Source: an uncultured Propionibacterium sp. | GTDB taxonomy: Bacteria; Actinomycetota; Actinomycetes; Propionibacteriales; Propionibacteriaceae | Assembly (NCBI GenBank): GCA_938036835.1 | Contig: CALHWB010000036.1 | Coordinates: 1-18,672, forward strand | DNA: 18,672 nucleotides | Reading direction: 5' to 3' | Shown: positions 1-7,576 of the stretch, in pieces | Numbering within the stretch: the stretch's first letter is position 1 | How the letters are laid out: every line of letters starts with the position of its first letter | Made by a program: the position numbers and the translations under genes | Notes under the pieces: model-generated | What the model saw: the letters and a program-made list of their open reading frames with translations, nothing else | Told to the model about the DNA's origin: nothing | Databases searched by the model: none

Positions 1-654
1 ACATCGGCCCCCACCGTCCCCAACTACCCGGGCGGCAGCAACCCCTACAACCCCGCGCAACCGGGTGATAGCGATCCCGGTATCCCCAAGCAGCCGGGAA
101 CCACCCCCATCGACCCTGGATTCGGTGATATCGATATACCCCGCGGCGAGTATCCGGCCAAGCCCCCGAAAGCCGAACGACCCATCACACCACCAGGCGA
201 AGACCCGGCCGATCCCCCGAAAGCCGAACGACCCATCACACCACCAGGCGAAGACCCGGCCGATCCCCCGAAAGCCGAACGACCCATCACACCACCGGAT
301 ACGGGCGGACAGAACCCTCCGGGTGGCCCGGGCGCACCGGGCGATCCCGGCGACCAAACCCAGATCGATACCGAAGATCTGCGCAACGCCGCCAGGGAGT
401 GGGAGCAGTTAAGCGAGCGGATGTCCAGCCTCAGCAAGCAAATGGATCAGTTGAAGGTCTCCGAGGCGAGTTTTGGTCTCGCCGAGCATCCCAGGCCGTC
501 ATACACCGATGCGGTGCACACCACCGGCGTGCGGCAGGTGCAATCGGCCGAGGAGTACAGCACCACCGCGGACAAACTGGTCAGCAGCGCAAAGGATTAC
601 CAAACCACCGAGGACACCAACACCCAGGCAAGCAATAGCCTCATGGCGAACTAG
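1..654 (+). CDS. Proline-rich protein with EspC-like (type VII secretion) C-terminal domain, 5' truncated
   Basis: The frame is open from the window edge to a TAG stop, giving 217 visible residues; the true start is upstream. Visible residues 1-120 are low-complexity, rich in Pro, Gly and Asp, and hold a 17-residue tandem repeat built around KAERPITPPGED. Residues about 123-217 form a compact, probably helical domain with a DLRNAAREWEQL start, an ASFGL segment near 157-160 and a helix ending in YQTTED at 200-205. This layout resembles the EspC family (ESX-1 secretion-associated), whose C-terminal YxxxD/E is a known type VII export signal. The next gene is a WXG-type protein 12 nt downstream, whose Shine-Dalgarno overlaps this stop codon, so the two are probably co-translated. 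The EspC assignment is pattern recognition, not a search result. The Pro-rich half could be a wall-spanning linker. A missing N-terminal domain cannot be excluded. Confidence 0.72.
   Translation, partial: TSAPTVPNYPGGSNPYNPAQPGDSDPGIPKQPGTTPIDPGFGDIDIPRGEYPAKPPKAERPITPPGEDPADPPKAERPITPPGEDPADPPKAERPITPPDTGGQNPPGGPGAPGDPGDQTQIDTEDLRNAAREWEQLSERMSSLSKQMDQLKVSEASFGLAEHPRPSYTDAVHTTGVRQVQSAEEYSTTADKLVSSAKDYQTTEDTNTQASNSLMAN
163..296 (+). repeat. 51-bp in-frame tandem repeat, about 2.6 copies
   Basis: Two identical 51-bp units (163-213 and 214-264) are followed by a partial third identical over 32 bp (265-296). Each unit encodes 17 residues beginning PPKAERPITPP and ending GEDPAD. The copies are identical at the DNA level, including synonymous positions, which points to recent duplication by slippage or recombination. 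The length is a multiple of three, so copy-number change would keep the reading frame and only alter linker length. Confidence 0.95.
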
Positions 655-666
655 GAGATCACCGAT

Positions 667-1734
667 ATGTCAACACAAATGCGCCCGGGTCTTCCTATAG
701 CTACCGATTGGAAACAAAACATTGGGTGGGAGAAAACGGCTGGCCACGGCGCCGCTGGCGGCAGGCCGGGCAAGGCCAGGGACGCCGCCATCGATTCCGA
801 GGGCGGCATCAAATTCTCCAGCGGCCGGCAGCTCAGCCCCACCAAGGACTACGGCGATCTCGAAAAGGATCACAGCCGCCTGGAAGAGCTGATGAACTGG
901 GCCGAGCGCGACGACCGCGAGGAACTGGAGATCGCGGCATCGGAGCTCAAAGGCTATTGCAGTTCGGGCTGGGACGCCAACGGCACCTGGAAGGTCTTCA
1001 ACGACCTCGTTGGCCAGATGCACGCCGCTTGGCAGGCATTCGACAAGCAATATGGCGAGATCATCAAGACCAAGGAGAATCCCAAGACCCTGATCGACAC
1101 CACCTACAAGGAGTGGGGCGGGGTTATCTCAGAACTCGATCAGGTGGAAAAGCGCATTCCGCAACTTGGTATCGACAACTGGCAGGGGCAGGCGGCCCAA
1201 AACTATCGCCAGGGGCTGCCATCGCGCGCTCAAGACGTCCAGCAGACGAAGGCATTGGCGGTCAGCTCGCAGAATGGCATCGAGGCGGTGGCCGAGTTGC
1301 AGGCCATCATCCTGACCGGCCTACAGTCCACCATGCAGGCAGTCCTGAAACCGCATGCGGAGGACTTCTACGAGGAGAAGAAACTCACCCCAGAGCGCCG
1401 AAGCCAGCTTCACGAACACTTCAAAAACAGCTACTGGGATTTCAAGATCAATAATCAGAACCAGTACGGCTACAAGTTCTTCGTTCGCACCAAGGTGCTG
1501 GCCTACTACTTCAACTGGCTGAATGAGCAGGTCCGCGATCGGCTGACCAATACCGACAACGGGGTGTGGGTGCCCAGTTCTCAGGATGTGAACGAGTACC
1601 TGGAAACGGCGGTTCAGCAGACCAAGTCGGGTGGCACCGCCGACAATTCCCAGTACACCCAGCCAGATGTGGATGCCGGTGCCCGGGACGACCCGAATGC
1701 CAGCGGCGTGAACGGCGAGAACATGCGGCATTGA
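667..1734 (+). CDS. WXG-type protein, putative type VII secretion substrate (355 aa)
   Basis: The ATG at 667 has a good Shine-Dalgarno (AGGAG at 654-658) that overlaps the upstream stop. The 355-aa product has no signal peptide or membrane segment. It is mostly charged and helical, with a WQG motif at residues 172-174 inside NWQGQAAQNY. That is the helix-turn-helix signature of WXG100/ESAT-6-like proteins, but placed mid-protein rather than near residue 45. The second half (about 225-320) is rich in Tyr, Phe and Trp and looks globular; I recognise no catalytic motif. A YTQPD (YxxxD) sits at 330-334 in a hydrophilic tail. With an EspC-like protein before it and a lipoprotein after it, export by a type VII system is the best inference. 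Whether it is a toxin, an adhesin or a structural partner cannot be told from the sequence. Confidence 0.75.
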   Translation: MSTQMRPGLPIATDWKQNIGWEKTAGHGAAGGRPGKARDAAIDSEGGIKFSSGRQLSPTKDYGDLEKDHSRLEELMNWAERDDREELEIAASELKGYCSSGWDANGTWKVFNDLVGQMHAAWQAFDKQYGEIIKTKENPKTLIDTTYKEWGGVISELDQVEKRIPQLGIDNWQGQAAQNYRQGLPSRAQDVQQTKALAVSSQNGIEAVAELQAIILTGLQSTMQAVLKPHAEDFYEEKKLTPERRSQLHEHFKNSYWDFKINNQNQYGYKFFVRTKVLAYYFNWLNEQVRDRLTNTDNGVWVPSSQDVNEYLETAVQQTKSGGTADNSQYTQPDVDAGARDDPNASGVNGENMRH

Positions 1735-1890
1735 TGTTGTCGGCACGTGCCCAGCCGGGGCATCGGAATACCGCGGCAGACTCGTTCCTCGATGGAGCGG
1801 TCCGCATCCGGCGGCGATCCGATACCTCGGCTGGCTTCTATAACTTCGTCGGGCGACCGTAGTAGACCAGGAACGGAGAAGAAGACGGCG

Positions 1891-2796
1891 ATGATTTCCG
1901 CACGGCACCGCTTGACCCCGATATTCGCGACCGTGCTGCTGCTCAGCGCCTGCGCTCTGCTACCCGGCAGCGATTCCAAGCCAGCCGGGCAGTTTACCGA
2001 ACTCGTCGGCAGGGCAGGCAGCAACAAACTGGTCGGCTTCAACATGTCGTTGTCCGATCGGCGATGGAAGCTGTGGATAACGGTGGAGGCGTCCGATGGC
2101 AGCCAGCAGACCTGGTCCGATACGAATGCAGGCGAAACCGACACCGAAACCGAGATTCCCGTACCGGCTAGGGAACTGACCGGCGAGGAGTTCCAACGGC
2201 GCTTCGACCAACTCAACGGCCGGCTGCCCGCGAACTGCCAGAACCCATATCTCCACTGGCGAATGGTTCCGAGCGGCAGCGAACTAACCTGGGTCGAATG
2301 CGACATTCAGGACGGGTTCGTTCCAGGCAGCGCCCGAATCGACGATCAAGCGATCCAGGACACCTACGACGCCAGCCGAGCCGAGAGCATGCAAGCCGCC
2401 CTGGAGGTGTTCGGCAGGCTGCTACCGGCAGGCACGGTGACCGAGATCGGTGTCGACCCCGATCTGAGTCCGGCACCCCACGCCTACGCCGGGCAGGTGA
2501 AAACCCGCGGTGGGCAGCAGTGCCTGCTCACGACCGTGCTATCCGACGACGCCAAGAAACCACCCGTCAGCCTGAGCTGCCCCACCGGATACGCAGACTC
2601 CGGCGGCCAGCCTTTCGATCCCACCGCTTTCGATGGGGCAGCCCTCGCCGGTATCCCAGCCCAGGCGGCAACGGAATCGGGGGCCGCCAGAGACGACATC
2701 GACAAGATCAGCTTCATCAGCCAAGACGGCACCAACCTTACCGCCGTAGTCACCATGGGCCGGCAGGAAGTCACCGTCGCCATTCCACCCAAATAG
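1891..2796 (+). CDS. Uncharacterised lipoprotein (301 aa)
   Basis: I chose the ATG at 1891 because it follows a GGAGAAGAAG ribosome site (1875-1884) and gives a proper lipoprotein signal: basic MISARHR, a hydrophobic stretch, then LSAC with the acceptor cysteine at residue 21. In-frame starts up to 1747 would place the signal internally. The mature part is soluble, with Cys residues in the NCQNP, WVECD, QQCLL and SLSCP contexts that could form two disulfides outside the membrane. I recognise no family. The gene lies 156 nt after the WXG-type gene on the same strand and ends convergent with the sanA-like gene. Co-occurrence with the secretion candidates suggests a cell-surface role, possibly as partner or immunity protein, but that is inference. 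Confidence 0.8.
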   Translation: MISARHRLTPIFATVLLLSACALLPGSDSKPAGQFTELVGRAGSNKLVGFNMSLSDRRWKLWITVEASDGSQQTWSDTNAGETDTETEIPVPARELTGEEFQRRFDQLNGRLPANCQNPYLHWRMVPSGSELTWVECDIQDGFVPGSARIDDQAIQDTYDASRAESMQAALEVFGRLLPAGTVTEIGVDPDLSPAPHAYAGQVKTRGGQQCLLTTVLSDDAKKPPVSLSCPTGYADSGGQPFDPTAFDGAALAGIPAQAATESGAARDDIDKISFISQDGTNLTAVVTMGRQEVTVAIPPK

Positions 2797-2911
2797 CCCA
2801 ACCCGGGCTGCCGGCCGGCGGCAAAACGGGCACCATCGCATATAGCTCCACGGCGGCCGGGCGCGATTCCATTCGGGCCGGCGCCCGAGGCTCCGGTTGC
2901 GGTGTCTAGGG

Positions 2912-2926
2912 CCGCCGCACCGGCGG
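2912..2926 (-). terminator. Hairpin directly after the sanA-like stop
   Basis: CCGCCG (2912-2917) pairs with CGGCGG (2921-2926) across a 3-nt loop. It starts 1 nt beyond the minus-strand stop codon and sits in the 131-nt gap between convergent genes. There is no U-tract, so it is a stable hairpin of terminator position rather than a canonical intrinsic terminator. Confidence 0.35.
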
Positions 2927-2927
2927 T

Positions 2928-3563
2928 TCAGCGATGCCTGGCCAGCGCGTCCTGAACGGCCGGGTCGTAAACCGACTGGCCGACATCGCGGCGCAGCAGC
3001 ACGTCCACGATCATCTTGACATTGGCGGCCAGCTCCCGGCGTTCGTATCTGCGCCACATGGCGTCCTTGGCACGGGTGTCATCGCCGACGCCAACCGCAT
3101 TGATACCGACCATGCGGCAGGTGGCAACGGTACGGGGGACGTGGTAGCTCTGCGAGATCACCGTCACGCTGGACACCTTGAACATCCCGGCTGCCCGGGC
3201 ACACGAGGCATAGGAATCGTCCCCTCCGGTATCGAGCACGATGTCGGAACCGTCAACCCCCTGCGCCAGCAGGTAATCGTGCATCGTCGCCGGTTCATTG
3301 TCCGAAGTGGACCCCGACACGATGAAAACCTTGATCTTGCCTTCCCGCCATAATTCGATTGCCAGATCCAACCGGGCCTGTAGATAGGGTGTCGGGCGGC
3401 CATCCCGTACCCCCGCCCCCATCACCAGGGCGACATCGCCCGGCGGTGCGTCCTCGGCAAGCTTCCACACCCGGCCAAAGCTCAACGCATGGATCAACAG
3501 CCAGGGCCCGCCTATCCCAAGCAAGGCACACACCAGCACGGCGACTAGCAGCCCCCGGATCAT
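2928..3563 (-). CDS. SanA/ElyC/YdcF family (DUF218) membrane-anchored protein
   Basis: The product is 211 aa from the ATG at 3563. A GTG at 3596 would add 11 polar residues (222 aa) before the hydrophobic helix; I prefer the ATG, although its ribosome site (GGCGGGTG) is only fair. Residues 4-27 form one N-terminal membrane helix. The remainder matches the DUF218 fold: ALVMGAGVRDGRPTPYL (45-61), the FIVSGS strand-loop (80-85), a GVDGSDIVLDTGG segment (102-114) and SQSYHVPR (137-144). Family members such as SanA and ElyC act in envelope integrity at the inner membrane, by a biochemically unclear mechanism. The gene follows pgi by 45 nt on the same strand and is probably cotranscribed with it; the two wall hydrolases upstream fit an envelope theme. 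Confidence 0.88.
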   Translation of the reverse strand: MIRGLLVAVLVCALLGIGGPWLLIHALSFGRVWKLAEDAPPGDVALVMGAGVRDGRPTPYLQARLDLAIELWREGKIKVFIVSGSTSDNEPATMHDYLLAQGVDGSDIVLDTGGDDSYASCARAAGMFKVSSVTVISQSYHVPRTVATCRMVGINAVGVGDDTRAKDAMWRRYERRELAANVKMIVDVLLRRDVGQSVYDPAVQDALARHR

Positions 3564-3608
3564 TCGGCACCCGCCGGACGCTTTCGCTTCTCCCACGCGG
3601 CGGCCCGA

Positions 3609-5282
3609 TCAGGACCGGTGAGCGCGGTAGTAGCCGATGAGGTTCTGGGTGGACGGATCCTGGGCGCCCAGCGCCTCATCGTCCCCGGTGACCGCAGGAG
3701 CGATCTGCTTGGCCAGCACCTTACCCAACTCCACTCCCCACTGATCGAAGGAATCGATACCCCACACCACGCCCTCGGTGAAGGTGATGTGCTCGTACAG
3801 CGCGATCAACTGACCCAGCACCGCCGGGCTTAGCTGCGGAGCCATGATCGAGGTGGTCGGCTTGTTGCCCGGAAAGACCCGGGCGGCCACGATGGCCTCA
3901 TCGGCGCATTCCGCAGCCACCTCCTCCTCGGTCTTACCGAAGGCCAGCGCCGCGGTCTGCGCAAAGAAGTTGGACAGGAAAAGCCCGTGCACATCGGTAC
4001 CGCTCTCGCGTAGCGCCCGAGCCGGCGTGGCCACAGCGATGAAATCGGCCGGGATCACCTTCGTACCCTGATGGATCAACTGGTAGAAGGCATGCTGGCC
4101 ATTGGTACCCGGCTCGCCCCAGAAAACCTCGCCGGTCTGGCAGGTCACCGGCGAACAATCCCAGCGAGTACGTTTACCATTCGATTCCATCGTCAACTGC
4201 TGCAAATAGGCTGCGAACCGGTGCAGATACTGCGAATAGGGCAGCACGGCATGCGACTGGGCATCGAAAAAATTGTTGTACCACACATTCAGCAAACCCA
4301 TCAGCGCCGGCACATTCTGCTCGGTGGGAGTATTACGGAAATGCTCGTCCATCACGTGGAAACCACTCAGGAACGCACGCCAGTTCTCCGGGCCGATCGC
4401 GATCACATCGGCCAGTCCCACCGCAGAATCGACCGAATAACGGCCACCCACCCAGTCCCAGAAACCGAAGGCATTCTGCGGATCAATGCCAAACTCTGCC
4501 ACCTTGTCAAGGGCCGTGGAAACCGCAACAAAGTGGCGTCTGATGGCTGCCGTGCGGGAGTCCTCGTCCCCAGGGATCGCACCAGCCGCCTCCAGGGAAT
4601 TCAGCAACCAATTCTTGGCCATCCGGGCATTGGTCATCGTCTCCAAGGTGGTGAACGTCTTCGAGGCGATGATGAACAACGCCGTCTCAGGGTCGACATC
4701 GTGGGTTTTCTCGTACATATCGGCCGGGTCGATATTGCTGATGAAGCGGCAGTCGATGCCGTTGATCTTGTAGGGTCTCAACGCCTCGTAGACCATTGCC
4801 GGCCCCAGATCGGACCCACCGATACCGATATTGATCACCGTACGAATCGGTTTGCCGGTGACGCCCAACCAGGCGCCGCTACGAACCTGCTCGGCAAAGG
4901 CGCAGACCCGATCCAGTACCTCATGCACCGCGGCCACCACATCGGTGCCGGCCACCTCAAGGCTGGCCGTCCTGGGCAGTCTCAGCGCGGTGTGCAGCGC
5001 CGCGCGCCGTTCGGTGGTGTTGATGCATTCGCCGGCGAACATCGCCTCACGACGCTCGGCCAGGCCGACCTCTTCGGCAAGCCTTACCAAGGCCGCCCGC
5101 ACCTCGTCGGTCAGGTAGTTCTTCGACAAGTCCACGAACAGATCCCCGGCAGTCAGCGAAAAGCGCCGGGCACGATCGGGATCAGTCGCGAACCAGGCGC
5201 GAAAATCGACATTGAGTTGGTCGTGCAGCCTGGTCAGTTCGCCCCAGGCCGCCGTGGCGGTGGCATCAACCGGTGTACGCAT
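3609..5282 (-). CDS. pgi: Glucose-6-phosphate isomerase
   Basis: This enzyme interconverts glucose 6-phosphate and fructose 6-phosphate in glycolysis and gluconeogenesis in the cytosol. The 557-aa length is normal for the long bacterial/eukaryotic-type PGI. Both family signatures are present: DWVGGRYSVDSAVG at 276-289, and the C-terminal signature at 504-521 with FDQWGVELGK. The expected active-site residues are in place: Glu366 in TMESNGK, His397 in GTNGQHAFYQ and Lys521. The phosphate-binding NIGIGGSDLGP (151-161) and SKTFTT (207-212) segments are intact. The ATG at 5282 is preceded by only a weak GAGAG site. It lies 68 nt downstream of the NlpC/P60 stop and is followed by the sanA-like gene. 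Confidence 0.98.
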   Translation of the reverse strand: MRTPVDATATAAWGELTRLHDQLNVDFRAWFATDPDRARRFSLTAGDLFVDLSKNYLTDEVRAALVRLAEEVGLAERREAMFAGECINTTERRAALHTALRLPRTASLEVAGTDVVAAVHEVLDRVCAFAEQVRSGAWLGVTGKPIRTVINIGIGGSDLGPAMVYEALRPYKINGIDCRFISNIDPADMYEKTHDVDPETALFIIASKTFTTLETMTNARMAKNWLLNSLEAAGAIPGDEDSRTAAIRRHFVAVSTALDKVAEFGIDPQNAFGFWDWVGGRYSVDSAVGLADVIAIGPENWRAFLSGFHVMDEHFRNTPTEQNVPALMGLLNVWYNNFFDAQSHAVLPYSQYLHRFAAYLQQLTMESNGKRTRWDCSPVTCQTGEVFWGEPGTNGQHAFYQLIHQGTKVIPADFIAVATPARALRESGTDVHGLFLSNFFAQTAALAFGKTEEEVAAECADEAIVAARVFPGNKPTTSIMAPQLSPAVLGQLIALYEHITFTEGVVWGIDSFDQWGVELGKVLAKQIAPAVTGDDEALGAQDPSTQNLIGYYRAHRS

Positions 5283-5350
5283 GCTCTCAGCCTAGGGCCA
5301 CCGACCGGGACCGGGCAGATACCGGCCGAAACTCGGGGCCCCGACGGCTC

Positions 5351-6436
5351 TCAGGCGACCCGCCGGATGGCCACGATGGACTGTGAACTCAACGGGCTGG
5401 TGATCACGCCGGTCGAGGAGTCCTGAGCGTGCACGATCTGCCCATTGCCGATGTACATTGCCACGTGACCACCGCCATAGGAGACGATCAGATCCCCCGG
5501 CTGCAGATCGCCGTAGCTGACCGCATAGCCGGCCGAGGCTATGGCATAGCTGGTGCGTGGCAGGGAAATCCCCACCGAGGCGTATGCAGCCACCATCAAC
5601 CCGGAGCAGTCGTAGCCGCCCGGCCCGGTCGATCCCCAAACATAGGGCGCACCAAGCTGGCTGAGAGCAAAAGCAACGGCGCCTTGGGCGGCACCGCTGG
5701 CACTGCCAGCGGACGGCACCGGAGCCGGCCGGGTAGGTCCGGTGCTGGGGGTGTTGGCTGACGGCTGGTCGTTGGCGGGCTGCTGGGCCGCTGCCGCCTG
5801 CTCGGCAGCCCGCGCCTCGGCGGCGCGCGCCTCTTCGGCGGCTCGGGTTTCCTCGGCGATCCGGGCTTCCTCGGCCTTTCGGGATTCCTCCGCCGTCTTT
5901 GCCTGCTCGGCGAGCTGCGCCTGGGCCTCAGCCCTAGCCTGCGCCTCGGCGGCCTTGGCGGCGCGCGCCTCCGCCATCCGGGTCCGCTCCTCGGCTCGCT
6001 GGGCGTTCTCGACGGTGACGGCATCGAGCGACGACCGATCGGAATCCCGCGAGATCGACTGGGGATCATTCACCGGGATAGTGTGGGAAATCCGGTCCTG
6101 GGCCGCCGATACGTTGTTCACCAGGTTGGGCACGACCAGCACCGCGCCCGCGGTAGCTGCCGTGGCCACCCCCAGCAGGGTCCTGCGCAGCCGCAGCGAC
6201 GAACGCCGCAGGCCACGGGGCAACTGGGTGGCCCCCCCATCGACAACCACGACGGGATCCTCGTCCGGTTCGAAGCCGATCCCCGGGGCCAACGCGCAGG
6301 TAGCGGTTGACAGGGCGGATACGCTGCGCAACTCGTCCTCAAGGGTCTCAAGGGTCAAGGCGCGCCGCGCCGAACCCGGCTTCTGTTCCAGATCGGCGTC
6401 TTCGACCGGTTCCAGCAACGCTCGGTGTGCGCTCAT
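5351..6436 (-). CDS. Membrane-anchored NlpC/P60 peptidoglycan endopeptidase with coiled coil
   Basis: I take the second of two adjacent ATGs (361 aa) because GGAGGA lies 4 nt before it and only 1 nt before the first, and because MSAHRALLE then aligns with the start of the neighbouring paralogue. In numbering from the first ATG: about 85 cytoplasmic residues, one membrane helix (about 87-105, after LRLRR), an Ala/Glu/Arg coiled coil (about 144-220), a Pro/Ser linker, and an NlpC/P60 domain (about 250-362). The catalytic triad is visible as Cys278 in YDCSGL, His325 in GGGHVAMY and His337 in QIVHA. Such enzymes cut D-Glu-meso-DAP-type stem-peptide bonds outside the membrane. The coiled coil may hold the enzyme in a self-inhibited or partner-bound state, as in RipA/FtsX-regulated hydrolases (inference). 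The gene starts 25 nt after the stop of the LAS-type peptidase gene. Confidence 0.93.
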   Translation of the reverse strand: MSAHRALLEPVEDADLEQKPGSARRALTLETLEDELRSVSALSTATCALAPGIGFEPDEDPVVVVDGGATQLPRGLRRSSLRLRRTLLGVATAATAGAVLVVPNLVNNVSAAQDRISHTIPVNDPQSISRDSDRSSLDAVTVENAQRAEERTRMAEARAAKAAEAQARAEAQAQLAEQAKTAEESRKAEEARIAEETRAAEEARAAEARAAEQAAAAQQPANDQPSANTPSTGPTRPAPVPSAGSASGAAQGAVAFALSQLGAPYVWGSTGPGGYDCSGLMVAAYASVGISLPRTSYAIASAGYAVSYGDLQPGDLIVSYGGGHVAMYIGNGQIVHAQDSSTGVITSPLSSQSIVAIRRVA

Positions 6437-6440
6437 CATG

Positions 6441-6446
6441 TCCTCC
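6441..6446 (-). promoter_or_regulatory. Ribosome binding site deciding the NlpC/P60 start
   Basis: On the minus strand GGAGGA is followed by C and then ATGATG. The spacing is too short for the first ATG and suitable for the second, so the protein most likely begins MSAHRALL, matching the MSARRALI of its upstream paralogue. Confidence 0.7.
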
Positions 6447-6461
6447 GAGTTCTCCGCTTGG

Positions 6462-7514
6462 TCAGCGGACCGTCACGTGCACGTGATCGTAATGGTTCTG
6501 GGTCGGGCTGCCACGGTCAGCCATCCAGACGAAGCCGGCGCCCGGGGCCCAACTGCCCCAGATGCGTTGCTCAAAGATGATGTATTCCACGCTATAGGTG
6601 GACGAGTTCGCGACCAGCCAGTTGGCGATCTCCCAGCCTTCGTCGGAGCTACTGATCATGATGTCGATGGCCTGCCCGGCACCGTGGTCATCCGACGATG
6701 GACGCCAGCCACCGTAGCTGGTCACGTTCGGGAAGCGGGCGCAGATGGCCTGAAAGGCGATCCGCGCCTGGGAGGTGAGCCCCAGGCTGGATCCGTCGCC
6801 ATGGGCGCAGGCACCGGTCGCCGGCGGATCGCTGGGCTTCGCCGGCTCCTGAATGGGGGCGGTACCGCTATTGCCCGGTGCCACCGGGCTAGGCGTGGCG
6901 GCGGCCTCCTCGGCAGCCTTGCGCTCCTCGGCAGCCTTGCGCTCCTCCTCCGCGATGCGGGCTTCCTCGGCCTTGCGAGCCTCCTCACCGGCACGGGCCT
7001 GTTCGGCCAGCTTGTCCTGCTCGACGGCGCGGGCCTCCTCGGCCGCCTTCGCCTGGGCTTCGGAAACCGGATCGACCACCGGGGCGCGATCCTCATCGCG
7101 GGTAACCTGCCCCCGATCGCGATTCCCGCTCACCGCCTGCGAGATGTCGCTTTGGGCGCTCACCCCGGTCAACGCGTTCGGAATGATCAGGGCCGCCCCA
7201 ACCGTGGCGGTCGCAGCCGCGCCAAGCATCGTCCGCTTCACGCGTCTGGTGCGGGTCAGCTTCCGCCCAGCCGGGCTGATCACGGCCGGCGCGCTGGCCG
7301 CCGACACGGCATCGCCGGTCAGCGGCTCATCCGGCTCAAAGAAGACCATCTCGCCGGCTGTCGCAGTCCGGCGCGCAGTTACGCTGAACAGTTCCTCCGC
7401 GAAAGGCTCAGCCTCGACCGCCGCGCGCCGGGCGGCGCCACGCCGGAAGGCGGCAAGGGAGAACTCCTGCTCGTCGGGGATCTCCGACTCGATCAGGGCA
7501 CGTCGTGCACTCAC
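6462..7514 (-). CDS. Membrane-anchored LAS/M15-like metallopeptidase with coiled coil
   Basis: The start is GTG at 7514 with GGAAGAG about 8 nt upstream; the product is 350 aa. Order: cytoplasmic tail (1-93), membrane helix (about 96-113, after RTRRVKR), Ala/Glu-rich coiled coil (about 150-206), Pro-rich linker, and a C-terminal domain (about 235-350). That domain carries His277-x6-Asp284 (HGAGQAID) and DHVH, with His344 and His346, near the C-terminus. This is the zinc-binding pattern of LAS (lysostaphin/D-Ala-D-Ala/sonic hedgehog) and M15 peptidases, and resembles the ARB_07466-like actinobacterial domain. It probably cuts peptidoglycan peptides outside the membrane; the exact bond is unknown. 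Two cysteines (236 and 258) could form a disulfide. The N-terminal 120 residues and coiled coil are homologous to the NlpC/P60 protein encoded 25 nt downstream. Confidence 0.88.
   Translation of the reverse strand: MSARRALIESEIPDEQEFSLAAFRRGAARRAAVEAEPFAEELFSVTARRTATAGEMVFFEPDEPLTGDAVSAASAPAVISPAGRKLTRTRRVKRTMLGAAATATVGAALIIPNALTGVSAQSDISQAVSGNRDRGQVTRDEDRAPVVDPVSEAQAKAAEEARAVEQDKLAEQARAGEEARKAEEARIAEEERKAAEERKAAEEAAATPSPVAPGNSGTAPIQEPAKPSDPPATGACAHGDGSSLGLTSQARIAFQAICARFPNVTSYGGWRPSSDDHGAGQAIDIMISSSDEGWEIANWLVANSSTYSVEYIIFEQRIWGSWAPGAGFVWMADRGSPTQNHYDHVHVTVR
6906..6947 (-). repeat. 18-bp tandem repeat inside the coiled-coil coding region
   Basis: Two identical 18-bp units (6906-6923 and 6924-6941) plus 6 bp of a third encode repeated ERKAAE in the peptidase coiled coil. 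The repeat is in frame, so it changes only coiled-coil length. Confidence 0.9.
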
Positions 7515-7576
7515 AGACTACTCTTCCGTTTGCGGTCAATTCCTGAGAGGAAGCTTAAGGTGTTCTTCAGGCCAAC

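Noticed and set aside
163..296. Possible CRISPR array from the regular repeats
   Set aside because: The units are directly adjacent with no unique spacers, and they are in frame within a coding region.
5333..5344. Palindrome TCGGGGCCCCGA between the NlpC/P60 gene and pgi as a terminator
   Set aside because: It has no loop and no T-tract, and such GC palindromes are common in this base composition.
4071..5426. A 451-codon open frame on the plus strand
   Set aside because: It lies wholly antisense to pgi, whose signatures and active-site residues are clear; GC-rich genes routinely leave long open antisense frames, and this one resembles no family.
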